Source of the DNA: Diphasiastrum complanatum
Taxonomy: Eukaryota > Streptophyta > Lycopodiopsida > Lycopodiales > Lycopodiaceae
NCBI GenBank assembly: GCA_029204225.1
Contig: CM055100.1
Coordinates: forward strand, 6,629,382 to 6,693,381
Length of the DNA: 64,000 nt
Direction of reading: 5' to 3'
A model generated the notes under the pieces. The model saw only the letters and a list, made by a program, of their open reading frames with translations. It was not told where the DNA came from and did no database searches. Below are positions 43,242 through 54,056 of this stretch, one piece after another. The position numbers and the translations under genes were made by a program. The number at the start of each line of letters is the position of its first letter. Positions within the stretch are counted from its first letter, which is position 1.

Positions 43242-43581
43242 ATTTGATAGTGGAGCTAGTTCACACATGACTAGTCACAAGGAGTTCTTTACTTCTTTGG
43301 TCACTTATGATGGAGCCAAGAAAGAAATTCACATGGCCAATGGTGGTGAGCGTGTGATTGAAGGTATTGGTTCAATTCCTATTTGTCTTTCTACTAATAG
43401 GAATGCAAGACTTGATGGTATTCTTTATATTCCTTTACTTTCAAAGAATTTGCTAAGTGATGGTCAAATAATAGAGAAAGGATACATGGTAAAGTTTGGT
43501 GGTGATACTTGTTTCATTAGAAAGGAAGAAATCTTGGTTGCTAGGGGCAATAGACAAGATAGAATTTTCAAGCTTGATGCT
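43242..43581 (+). pseudogene. Element D copy 2 protease
   Basis: FDSGASSHMTSHKEFF is in a different frame from gag because one T has been added (ATTTGATAG for ATTGATAG). It matches the D protease to RIFKLDAC, where the LTR at 43582 cuts it. Confidence 0.85.
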
Positions 43582-44290
43582 TGTTGTGTCATCGATGTAG
43601 CATAGGGTCCATCGCTGGGAGCGGCAACCTCGCCTTCACCTGCATAGCAAGAAGAGAGAGGGAGAAGAGAAAGATGAGAAAGAGAGTGGAGAGAGGGAGA
43701 GAGAGAATTCCTAGGTTGAGAAAGGCTTTGGGGGCTCAAGCGCCTACCAAAGCTATTCTATTCCAACATAGGGAGAAAGGGAAAAGAGAGAGGGAGAAGA
43801 GAGAGAGAGAGAGAGATGGAGATGGAGAAACCAAGAGAGTTTTATTAGAATGAAAATGGAAGATGATACAATACAATGGAAATGGCTCCCTCTCATTGGC
43901 CACTTCATTGGGACAAGGATTCTAATCCAAGCCCTTCAAATAAACACAACTTAAATCTATTGGTTCTAAGAAAGCACAAGGGCACTCACATGATTCATGT
44001 GAGTTCTACTTTGTGCAACTTAGATTCCTTATTTTTCAGCTTGACTTTTTGAACTTGGGCCTCAAACTTATTTATTTACAACTAGGGCCCAAGTCACTAG
44101 AACACAACTTAAACTATTTAACTAGTGTGCTCATTGGGTTGGGCTTACACACGCAGGATGCCAGTGCCCTCGCACTTATTATCCTATTGTACAATGTACT
44201 ATGGCAAGGCCCACTAGGTAAGACTTGGCCAACAATATTTTAAGTGGTGGGACCCACTTGTTTATTATTGTGCAGGAAATACCCACAACA
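43582..44290. repeat. Isolated LTR, 709 bp (gypsy-like)
   Basis: Begins TGTTGTGTC and ends CCCACAACA, giving a 7-bp terminal inverted repeat TGTTGTG/CACAACA. The interior resembles the LTR at 13471-14291 in layout: a GA-rich tract (43640-43830), then a TTGGGCCT / GGCCCAAGTCA pair and GGCTTACACACGCAGGATGC. No PBS or polypurine tract is attached on either side, so it is a solo LTR or a broken end. The 5-bp flanks (ATGCT and GGGTC) do not match. Confidence 0.7.
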
Positions 44291-44995
44291 GGGTCAACGA
44301 CCCAAAGTAGTGTCGGTCCCTCAGCACTAGGCTGCAACTATCGTGAAGGGGCGCTGTTGTCGGTTCTTTTATTGTTGGGACATGGATGCTTCAGAAAAAG
44401 CATGGGTAGAATTTGCTTACGTAAAACCTGAGGCTTTATTGGTGGATAATCGGCAAGAACCAGGACTTGTCAGATTCTCAATAATACCCATAAGGGTCTG
44501 GTGGCCATTTCGGATAACCTTGATCATCGACAATTGGGTAGTTGAGGCATTCCATCGGAGGATCCCAAGATAAATCTTGCTGATCTATTAGATTCTCATA
44601 GATTGGTGCAACTGGTCCCAATGTCATAGACTCCCCCAAATTGTAAGGTAGATATGACGTGCTAGCTTGACTTTCTTGTCTGTCCAAGTATTCGAGGTAT
44701 GCCATAACCTGACGACTTTCCTCAACAGTCAATATCATAGATTGAGGACAAGGCTTTGTCACTGTAGGCACTGGTGCTTGTTGTACTAGAGGCCTATTTG
44801 GGCTTGGATTCCCTAGATTTGGCCTTTGAAGAATGAATATACCCGGATTTGGCGTTGGTTTGGGCTGCTGCATTATGGAACAATGAGACTTTGGTTGAAT
44901 CTTGCTTGTTGAGGGACAATCATCAACTTTAGTCTTCCCTTTGTCAAAGTACAACAAAATGGACCAAGAATAGATCTGAATCAGATCCACAAGTG
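44291..44995 (-). other. Proline/glutamine-rich ORF of unknown origin
   Basis: A minus-strand frame of 170 codons (44990-44478) reads STSKIQPKSHCSIMQQPKPT, VEESRQVMAYLEYLDRQESQ and SWDPPMECLNYPIVDDQGYP. High Pro, Gln and Ser content looks like a linker or gag N-terminal region of a gypsy element rather than a host protein. No family motif is seen. Stretches either side contain nothing clear. Confidence 0.35.
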
Positions 44996-45775
44996 TGATT
45001 GGATGTTAGATTAGATCAACCTATCAATCTACACAAGATTAGATAGCGTTTAGATCAAATATAGATGAATAAATCTAACAAGAACAATCATTATTGATCA
45101 AAACTTGTACTTGCTGGTTTCACACGTGTGAAAACCTGTCAGAGTACGGACATTAGGCTGAGAATAAAGTATACTAATCTTAGAACCCAATCAATGCATA
45201 AAAACACAAGACAAATAGAGAGAAAACACTAGAATTGCTCCAAAACCAAGATTTAGCTTCCATATCAATTATGGCCAAATGAGCCACCATATATACACAA
45301 GAGCTGATGCTTACTCAGCTAATTTGGCACGTGTAAGAGTGCCTACTCATCAAAGGATCCACCAATAATCATCAATATGGCACATGGACCAAGTTTCCTA
45401 ACTTATAGCCACCTCCCTTGATTTTAGGCAATTTTCCTAATTTATAGGGACTTGCACAAATATCTATTACAAGCTGGATCTCACCTACTACTGATGTTTT
45501 GACACATGTGAGCAATCCTTGGCACGTGTGAGATCACTCCTATCCATGTGAAATAGCTTTTCCTACCAATAAAATGATGCCAAGTGGCATATAGCTAGAA
45601 AACTGATTTTGGCCATTTTAGCCACTAAATCTCAAATGAAATGGTATGTACAACCTATGTGACTCATCTAAATGATAAATGCATTTGATTCACATGTGGG
45701 AATAGGCTCCACACGTGTAAACATAATATGTACATGATTTTGGCCTAGATTAAGCATGATTTTGACATTTTCACA
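44996..45775 (-). repeat. 3' LTR of copia G (far edge approximate)
   Basis: On the minus strand the polypurine tract TTTTGAGGAGGAG is followed by TGTGAAAATGTC at 45775. The left edge near 44996 is a guess, as no second copy is available. It contains CACACGTGTG at 45121-45130, CACACGTGTA at 45710-45719 and other CACGTG or CACATGTG variants. Confidence 0.65.
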
Positions 45776-45789
45776 CTCCTCCTCAAAAT

Positions 45790-47600
45790 CTAGCTTGGTA
45801 AATCTAGTATACATCTATCTACAACTCCAAGTGCTATTCTTAACTTCACAAATGGATCCTTTGCCAATGGTTTGGTAAGTATATCAACAACACAATCTGA
45901 AGATGAAACATGGATGAGCTTGATCTCCTTTGCTTGTACCTTCTCTCTCACAAAGTGATGTGAAATCTCAATGTGTTTGGTTCGAGCATGGAAGATTGGA
46001 TTGTTGGCAAGTTGTTGGGCTGCTTGATTGTCACAATAAATGCATGGAATATCTTCAGCCTTGATCACTTGAAGCTCCTCCAATAGTCTTCTTAGCCATA
46101 GGATCTCCTTTGTTGTTGTTGTCATAGCTTTATACTCGGATTTGGTTGATGAAAGTGAGATAGTATCTTGCTTTTTGGAAAGCCAAAATATGACTCCTCC
46201 ACATAGGAATCTAGCAAAGGCACTTGTGGATCTTCTATCCACTTTGTCACCTGCAAAATCTGAGTCCGATTATACTCTCAAACAAAGATTAGTCCCTTGA
46301 TATACTATGCCAAAGTTTCTAGTAGCCGAGATGTACCTTAACACTCTTTTGGCACTCTTCCAATGACATATTAGTGGACTTTGCATGTATTGACTCAATT
46401 TGCCAACACAAAAGCTAAAATCTGGTCTAGTGATGGTCAAATAGATCAAGGAACCAATAAGTTTTCTATAGGTAGTGATTTCCTCAAAGGATGCTACATC
46501 ACTTTCCTTAGAAACTTTTACGTTTAGTTACATGGGAGTTTCAACGCCTTTACAATCTTTCATGCCAAACTTTTCTAAGATGGATCCAGCATACTTAGAT
46601 TGACATATGAAAGTAAAATCATTGCATCTAGTAACTTCTACTCCAAGTATGACCTTTAGAAGTCCTAGATCTACCATTTTAAACTCACTAGACAAGGAAA
46701 TTTTTACATCTATAATGCCATCATGATCATTTCCTGTGAGAATTATATCATCAACATATAAAACCAAAATGATGATCTTTCCATCATTACATTTGTAGTA
46801 CAATGATGGTTCATAAGAACTTACAACAAATCCAATGGAAATAAGATAAGAATGCAACCTAGAGTACCAAGCTCTAGGTGCTTGCTTGAGCCCATAAAGA
46901 CTCTTCTTCAAAAAGCACACTTTGTCTTCTTCTCCATCTTTGATGAAGCCCTCGGGTTGGCACATGTAAGTTTCCTCCTCCAAGAATCCATTCAAGAAAG
47001 CATTTGTCACATCAAGTTGAAAGAGCTCCCACTTGAAAGAAGTAGCAAGGCATATGATCAATCTAATGGTTACAAGCTTTGCAACAGGAGCAAAGGTTTC
47101 ATCATAATCTAAGCCTTTGACTTGTAAAAAACCTTTTGCTACAAGTATTTCTTTATACTTATGAATTGAACCATCTTGATTATACTTCAATCTATATATC
47201 CATTTACACGTAAGAGGCTTCTTTCCATAAGGTAGATTAACAAGATCCCAAGTTTGATTTTCCAACAAAGCATCAAACTCTACTTGCATAGCATCCTTCC
47301 AACTTTGAGACTTAATTGCTTCTTCAAAACATGTTGGTTCTTCAAGCATAGTAGTCAAGAAAGAATAAGAGGTGTATAGTTGAGAATCTTCTCTTTGCTT
47401 TCCTTTGTCACTATAAGTGAGCCTTGATGGCTCGGCCCTCACTCTTGTTGATCTTCTTGGCACCTTTGGATCTTGAGCAAGATCCTCTTGGTCTTCAACT
47501 CCTTGAAGCTCCTCCTTGGCCATAGCATGATCACTGATAAGATGAGAGTTGTTGGAAACCTTCTCTTTGCCATTGAGAGATTCATCAAAAAGTACATCTC
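45790..47600 (-). pseudogene. Copia G reverse transcriptase and RNase H
   Basis: RT is open for 331 codons (47523-46528): LTCKWIYRLKYNQDGSIHKY, LDVTNAFLNGFLEEETYMCQ, YGLKQAPRAWYSRL and the intact catalytic ILVLYVDDIILTG. TAA ends it after GVETPM (46527-46525). RNase H continues in the same sense as KLIGSLIYLTITRPDFSFCV and SDSDFAGDKVDRRSTSAFA, after one more TAA. SSTKSEYKAMTTTTKEILWL and PCIYCDNQAAQQLANNPIFH are intact to the end, LDLPS. Two point changes would explain its loss of function. Confidence 0.9.
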
Positions 47601-49741
47601 TACTTACAACAACTTTCTTGGTAATAGGATCAAATATTCAATTGCTTTACTATTTTCACTATAACCAACAAAGATGCCTTTAAATGAAGTAGCATCTTCC
47701 TTTTTCCTTCTAAAGGAATGTGTACATAACAAGTACATCCACAAATTTTCAAATCACTAAGATTTGGCTTTTTGCCATACAATGCTTCATAAGGTGTGAG
47801 ATCTCCAATGGCACTATTAGTCATTCTATTACATAGAAAGTTTGCACATAAAATAGCTTCTCCCCAAAATGAAATAGGAAGTGATGCATCTAATCTCAAT
47901 GCTTTAGCACACTCACATAGTGTTCCATTTTTCCTCTCAGCCACCCCATTTTGCTGTGGGGTGTATGTGCAAGTAAACTCTCTTTTAATGCCATTAGTTT
48001 CACAAAACTCTTTCATACTATTGGAGATGTACTCCCCTCCATTATCACATCTTAATACTTTCAAGCTAGCATTAAGTTGCTTTTCTACAAGAGTTTTGAA
48101 CTTCACAAAGGTTTCAAACACTCCACTTTTCTTAGACAAGAGGTAAATCCAAGAGTATCTTGATTTATCATCAATAAAAGTGACATAGATAAGAACTCCA
48201 CCATTAGATTCATGTGAAAAAGAGTGAACATCTGAGTGAATAAGATCAAGAGGAGAGTTAGATCTTGTCAAAGATCTCTTGAAAGGTTGCTTATGAGACT
48301 TGGAGAGTCCACAAGCTTCACAAAGCTTGCCACACTTGGATATGGCTTTGGGAAGTCCAATTGCTAGCTCTTTGTTCACCATGGTCTCCATAGCTTTGTA
48401 GTTAGGATGGACTAACCTCTTGTGCCATAGCTCCACTTGAGAGAGCTCCTCCCTTGCCATGTTAACACTTTCAACCATCACATTAGCATCCAACTTAAAT
48501 AACCTTCCTTGCTTAAAACCATTAGCAATACATTTATCATTCTTCAAGATGGAACATGCTCCATGCTTGAAATGAACATCTAATCCACTATCCATAAGTT
48601 GACCAACACTTAACAAGTTCTTTGTAATAGAAGGTACATAAAGAACATTTTCTAGATCTACTTTCTTAGATGATCCAAGACATAATGGAATGGATCCAAT
48701 TCCTACAATCTCACATTCTTGATCACTTGCAGTGAAGATAAACTTCTTAGAGTTATTGTAAGAAAGTAAGGTAGAAAAGTAGTCTTTTTGGTGAGTCATG
48801 TGAGAACTAGCCCCACTATCAATCCACCATGTGTTGTGATTAGATGTTTTTGTTAAGGAAGCCATCAAAGATAAGTTGCATTCATCCTCCTCCTCAAGCA
48901 CAAGGTTGCCACGGTTGTCCTTCTCTTGGGCATTCTTCTTCTTGTAACACTCGGATGCAAAGTGTCCTTTCTTACCACAGAAAAAACACTTAGACTTCTT
49001 CTTGTCCTTCTTACTCTTGTCTTTTGAACTTGAAGCTCCATCCTTGCTCTCGACCTCCACATCTTGGGTCTTCTTGGATGGAACCTTCTTCTTCTTGCCT
49101 TTCAAAGAAAAGCTGGCTTTCTCATCACCATCAATCAAAGAAAGAGAACCAATCCTATTCTTGATATGAAGCATCCTACTATCCTCAGAAAGTAGCACAC
49201 TATGAAGTTTTTCAATAGTAGGAAGTTGATCTTGAATAGCAAATGTTTGAACTAGATTAGAATACTCATTTCCTAATCCATTCAAGATGATTTGAACTAG
49301 CTCATTGTCTTGAATCTTGTCACTAATGGAAGATAACTCAATATTCAAAGATTTGATCCTAAGAACATAATCTTGGGCACTTTCATTACTTCCTTTCATG
49401 CTTTGAAGTATGTGATTTCTTAGCATGAGTATTCTTGAAGTATTTTTGGATTCATAAATAGATTTTAGTGAATTCCATGCCTCTTTGGATGTGCTACAAG
49501 ATGAGATCTCTTTCAACAAGCCATTACTTACATTCATTTTCAAGCAATGTAATGACAACTTAAATCTCTTCTTGTACTTTACTAATTCTTGAGCTACTTG
49601 AGGTTCTTCTTCCACACCAAGAACAATGTCATACAAATCATGAAGTACAAATAATGACTCCATTCAAACTTTCCAAATGGCATAATTAGTTGATGAAAGC
49701 CTTTCACTAGCTTCAAGTAAGAAGCCACCCATTGATGCCAT
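47601..49741 (-). pseudogene. Copia G gag, protease and integrase
   Basis: Starts MASMGGFLLEASERLSSTNY at 49741. TGA at 49666-49664 stands where relatives have Arg in KVRMES. From 49663 one frame of 677 codons follows. It holds gag (NELVQIILNGLGNEYSNLVQ), the knuckle CFFCGKKGHFASEC, protease WWIDSGASSHMTHQKDYF, HHCC ELWHKRLVHPNYKAMET with CEAC, and the integrase core: LIHSDVHSFS, KVLRCDNGGEYIS and GVAERKNGTLCECA. All three catalytic residues are kept. A frameshift at about 47700 ends it near CYVHIPLEGKRK. Confidence 0.92.
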
Positions 49742-50180
49742 TATTAGTGTAAATGCACTTGAAACTTAGATGGTTTCACTTAGAGATCTGAACCTATAGT
49801 GTCTTCTAGCAATCAATAAGCTTGTAGACCTGACCCTACCACTTTAGAAAAAATCTAGAATGATGGATCTATAGATTACAATCTCAACTTTGCAAATTCA
49901 CTCCTTAATCTTTGGTTTATAGCACTCAATCTCTCTCAACTTCAAGGTACACTAAAAAAAAAACATAGAATCAACTTCAATGTATTGTAGACAAGCTCTA
50001 ATCCACCTTTATGATTGATCTAAACCAAGAACAAATCAATGGAATAGAAACAGTGCAAGTGAAAGCTTGAAAAATGCACTAAATTGACTCAAAATTGGGT
50101 GTATGAAGCTCAAAATGCACCAAACTAAATTTTACTGTAAAAAATAGGTCCTGTACGGCCCCACACGTGTGAAAAGTACA
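49742..50180 (-). other. Leader of copia G
   Basis: Noncoding minus-strand sequence between the gag start and the break with copia H at about 50180. No PBS is seen. Its distal end contains CACACGTGTG (50162-50171) within GGCCCCACACGTG, close in form to the LTR of element I (GTACTTTCACACGTGTG), so a scrap of the 5' LTR may remain. Confidence 0.5.
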
Positions 50181-50189
50181 CCTGGCACT

Positions 50190-51460
50190 TTCGTTATCAC
50201 AAAATAAAATTGTGGGGATGTACTGATACAGATTGATGTTTGACAACAAATTTCTCAACCAAAACACTTCCTTAATAGATTGAGAAGCATCAATGTATTC
50301 TGCTTCAGTAGAAGAAAGTGCGATAGAGGTTTGCTTACGACTGTTCCACGAAATAGGACCGCCGTTGAAGAAGAAAGTAAATCCAGATGTGGACTTACGA
50401 TTTTTTGCATCTCCTCCCCAGCTTGCATCAGAATAACCGTTGAGCTGATGAAGATTGTCATTGCTGACATCTCCATAGCAGATGCACTAGTCCATGGTAG
50501 CTCGAATATACCTCATCACTCGAATAAGAGCCTTCCAATGGGTAATGCCAGGATTAGCCATGTATTGGCTGAGTGAGCTAACAACAAAAGAGATATCTAA
50601 TCTTGTATAGACCATTGCGTACATGAGAGATCCTAGTATCGATCGATATAGATACTCTCTCATATGTTCCTCTTCCTGTTTGGTCTGGGGACATTTGTCC
50701 TTCGACAAATGCAGGCCTGGATCCATTGGTGAGTGAGCTAATTTACAATTCATCAAATTGTATCTGTTAAGAACATTATGAAGATACCTTTGTTAAGTGA
50801 TGTAAATAAGTCGATTTGCTCTGTCTCTGTGGATTTGAATTCTCAGACAGAAGTGAGCTTCGCCCAGATCAATCATGTCAAATTCTGAGAACAACATCTG
50901 TTTTGAATTCTTAACCATATTGGTATTGTTGTTGAAGGGCAACATATCATCCACGTACAAGGTGATGATAATGAATGATTGCTGCACTGACTTCAAATAA
51001 ATGTTGCAATCAGCAGTGCTTGGTTTAAATCGTTGTTCAATGAGGAATGTATTGATCCTCTGAAACCAAGCTCTGGCAGACTGTTTCAAGCCGTACAGTG
51101 CTTTGTGGAATTTGCAGACATGATTCTTCATGCCTTTCAGAATGTATCCTTCGGGCTGAATCATGTAGATATCTTCTTGTATAACCCCATTCAGATAGGT
51201 TGTTTGTACATCAAGTTGATGTCTTCAAGGTTGGCAGCTGCAGCATAAGACAAGAGCATTCGGATCGACAAATGTTTGACAACTGGCCTAAAAGTCTCAC
51301 TGTAGTCGACATTCGGAATCTAGGTGAATCCTCGTGTTACCAGTCTGGCCTTCCTTCGATCAATTGCTCTGTTGGCATTATATTTGATCTTAAAGATCCA
51401 TTTGCAATCAATGATATTGTAGCCAATAGGAGCTTCGACTAATGACCATGTCTGATTCTT
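50190..51460 (-). pseudogene. Copia H reverse transcriptase and RNase H
   Basis: RT fragments CKWIFKIKYNAN and RMLLSYAAAANLEDINLMY (with a frameshift) lead to a good stretch, 51164-50793: EGYILKGMKNHVCKFHKALY, GLKQSARAWFQRINTF and the catalytic IITLYVDDMLPFNNN. TAA at about 50795 and TAG at about 50488 interrupt RNase H, which shows REYLYRSILGSLMYAMVYTR, GYSDASWGGDAKNRKSTSGF and LSSTEAEYIDASQSIKEVFW. It ends at FCDNESAR. Confidence 0.87.
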
Positions 51461-51547
51461 GATCAGAGAGGAATACTCTCTGTCCATGGCTTCTCTCCAG
51501 AGATCAGAGTCTGGTTGGCTAAGTGCCTCTTCGACTGTCGTCGGTTC

Positions 51548-52607
51548 CTACATTAAGAGACAGACAGACTCAAGAGTATACCTTGTGGGTTGTGTGCGCA
51601 CTCGACTTGATCTTCCGAGAGGATTCGACTGATGAACCGCTCCTGGGACTTGTTGTTGGGTAGCAGCAACATCTTCGTCTGATTCGTTGTCTCGAAGTGG
51701 GTCAACAATAGACTCGCCTGAGCCAGAAGCTCGGACTGTCGTGTCAATGGCAGATGATGAAGGTTCTTCTTGAGCAATATCCTTGCCTTTGAGATCGACG
51801 AATTGATCCTCGATAAAGATTGTATCCCGACTATACAAGATTTGCTGGGTATAAGGATCGTACAGCTTGTAAGTGTTATCAAAAGAAGTATATCCAATCA
51901 GAATGGTTTTGAGACCTTGGAAGTCCAATTTCTTCCTTGTGTCCTTTGGGATCTGCGCATAGGCAATGCACCCAAATACTCTTAGGTTCTTCAAGGAAGG
52001 CTTAGAACCTGTCCACACCTTGTGGGGTGTCTTGTCTGAGAGGGCCGTAGTCGAACATCTGTTCTGGACATAAGCTATAGTGGAGACAGATTTAGCCCAT
52101 AATCTTGGACAACGATGCATGCGATAGCATACACTTAGCAGATTCGACTTGAGTACGGTTTTTTCTCTCAGCTAAGCCTTTAGACTGAGGACTATAAAGA
52201 GTGATGAATTGCTGCTCAATGCCTTGGCTTTGGCAGTACTCCTTAAACACTCCACCGTTGTCTGACCTTAGGGCCTTGATCGTCCTTCCAGTCTCCTTTT
52301 CTGCATGCTCCTTGAAGATTCTGAAGCAGTTGAAGGCTTTTGATTTCTTCTTTATGAAGTACACCATAGTCCTTCTGGAGAATTCATCAATAAAGGTTAT
52401 AAAATACTTGGTGTCTTTCAACGAAGGATTTTTCATCGGGCCACAAATATCTGAATGTACAACATCTAGCAATCCTCTAGCAACATGCTGATGACTTGAC
52501 TTAAATGGTTTCCTAGTCTGTTTTTCAACTAGACAGCCTTGACAGACAGGTAACTCGACTTTTTTGCGAGGATAGTCGAGATCAAGAACAATAGATTGTC
52601 TAGACAT
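51548..52607 (-). pseudogene. Copia H integrase
   Basis: CQGCLVEKQTRKPF is the end of the zinc-binding part. The core shows LLDVVHSDICGPMKNPSLKD, FITFIDEFSRRTMVYFIKKK, IKALRSDNGGVFKEYCQSQG and SKGLAERKNRTQVESAKCML, so all three acidic residues are present. A frameshift near 52100 leads to the C-terminal part, KTPHKVWTGSKPSLKNLRVF and TILIGYTSFDNTYKLYDPYT. It ends in a Ser-rich linker before RT. Confidence 0.88.
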
Positions 52608-53169
52608 TCATTGTACAACAGCATGATTTAAATGACCAAGTCTATAATGCCAAAGTAAACCTTTATTTGAATGAATTGAAGTACCGAGAGCCTGACTAGA
52701 GGCAGAAAAGCAATGACTCAATTTATACAAGTATCCATGCCTCTTTCCGAGTGCTAGGATCTTGCCTGTCCTATCAACTACTTTACACTGATCACATTCG
52801 AATTCTACTCTGTGTCCTAGATCTGTGATTCTGCTTACAGAGAGCAGATTCGTAGATAATTTTGGTACATATAGGACTTTAGAGAGTAGCTTAGACTGAT
52901 CATTTGTAAAGCATAATCTCACCTTTAATAGCTTGTGTGCTATTGTCGCCAAGGTGAACAAATTTCTGGGTACTATAAGGGGTATAGGACTCGAAACAGC
53001 CAATGAGGCTAGTCATGTGCTGAGTGGCTCCGGAATCTAGGAACCAAGAATTGTCGCCAGATGCCCCTTGGTGATTGGTCATGAAGGCATTATGATCCGC
53101 TTCTTGAATAGGCTGTGGAGCTTCTGCAACTGCATTTGCCACTTGATTCGATGTCGTTCTGGATATTTG
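52608..53169 (-). pseudogene. Copia H gag end and protease
   Basis: NSWFLDSGATQHMTSLIGCF carries the protease Asp. The frame ends at TAG near 52900, and the rest (VLYVPKLSTNLLSVSRITDL, RVEFECDQCKVVDR, LLWHYRLGHLNHAVVQ) lies in the neighbouring frame, so there is one frameshift. The upstream end, CPNIQND, is what remains of the gag knuckle. Confidence 0.85.
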
Positions 53170-54056
53170 GGCATGCTTTTAAGAAGTCTACTACAACATC
53201 CACATGCATCACTTTTTAAAAGCATCCATCCTACATGGAGTCTTGAATGGTAGGATTTGTAGTAATCGTTGGACAGAAAAATATAGCCAAATAAGGTCCT
53301 GAACTCTTATTAGAGGCACAAAGGCCCACTATGAATAGATGAGGTCATGCCAAAATTGGAGGCTATTCTACATATAGTAAGTTTACCTTATGAGAACTGA
53401 GAGCTTCTACTTTCACATATTTTTATGGAAAGGTAACCTTCAAACATACAAACTACATGAATGCTCAAAATAAAGGTCCTTCAATGTCATGGAATCATAT
53501 GCAAGCCCACATATACTGCCTACCAACATTGAAACATGCATTGCATATGAATGTTATAAGAAAAAAGGGGCCTTAAATATCAAAGAATCATATGCATGCT
53601 ACAAGAATCATAGACAAAAATAGCTGGTAGGTGGGATTTGGCCAGAATCATTGTGACCCTACACAATTTCCCAAACATTATTCTTGTCACTTATAAGTTT
53701 TGGAAGATTCCATGTTCCAACTATTTTTGTGTATCTTGTGGGCCTGCATACGATTCTATGACATTGAAAGACCTTCGTATTTTCAGCATTCATATGACAT
53801 GTATGTTTGATGGCCACCTTTCCATATGGAAATGTGAAAAGAAAAACTCTCAATTCTCATAAGAGAGACTTGGTGCTTGTAAAATAGCCTCCAAATTTGG
53901 CATGACGTCATCTATTTATAGTGGGCCTTTGTGCAAGAGTTGGGACCTTATTTGGCTATATTGCACAAATCATGCCATTCAATACTGCATGTAGGATGGA
54001 TGATTTTAAGAAGTGTTGCATGTGGATGGTGTAGTAGCACCTCTTAAAAGCATGCC
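53170..54056. mobile_element. Foldback-type element with ~350-bp inverted arms
   Basis: Begins GGCATGCTTTTAAGAAGT and ends with ACCTCTTAAAAGCATGCC. The arms then stay paired with few gaps for roughly 350 bases: left CATCCATCCTACATG, ATAGCCAAATAAGGTCC and CAAAGGCCCACTAT each have an inverse copy on the right. Pairing goes on to about 53520 and back from about 53730, leaving a loop of ~200 bases. No transposase frame is present. The flanks (copia H on the left, gypsy J1 on the right) show no convincing target duplication. Long terminal repeats of this kind occur in Mutator-like and foldback elements; the superfamily is undecided. Confidence 0.88.

Larger units (their letters stand above)
41746..43581 (+). 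mobile_element. Element D, copy 2: leader, gag, protease (both ends cut)
   Basis: Starts at GTTTCAGGTTATGAAAGGAT, which in element D lies just after the PBS, and follows D closely to RIFKLDAC in the protease. It is then cut by an LTR starting TGTTGTG at 43582. The LTRs and the unknown ORF are absent. It provides an independent copy of the gag/protease junction. Confidence 0.88.
44996..50180 (-). mobile_element. Copia element G, nearly full set of domains
   Basis: Minus-strand order: leader (from about 50180), gag, protease, integrase, RT, RNase H, polypurine tract, 3' LTR. Only about four lesions interrupt the ~4-kb coding region: TGA at 49666-49664, a frameshift near 47700, TAA at 46527-46525 and TAA near 46272. 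The 5' LTR seems truncated at 50180, where copia H begins. Peptides are close to those of F and I. Confidence 0.88.
50181..53169 (-). mobile_element. Copia relic H: gag end, protease, integrase, RT, most of RNase H
   Basis: Minus-strand order is normal. The right end is cut in the gag zinc-knuckle region (CPNIQND at 53169) by the foldback element, and the left end is cut in RNase H after FCDNESAR by element G. No LTR remains. It is a lineage distinct from D-G and I. Confidence 0.88.

Noticed and set aside
43640-43840. GA-rich tract (also 13665-13735 and 35157-35232) as an independent satellite
   Set aside because: It falls at the same place within related gypsy LTRs and is part of them.
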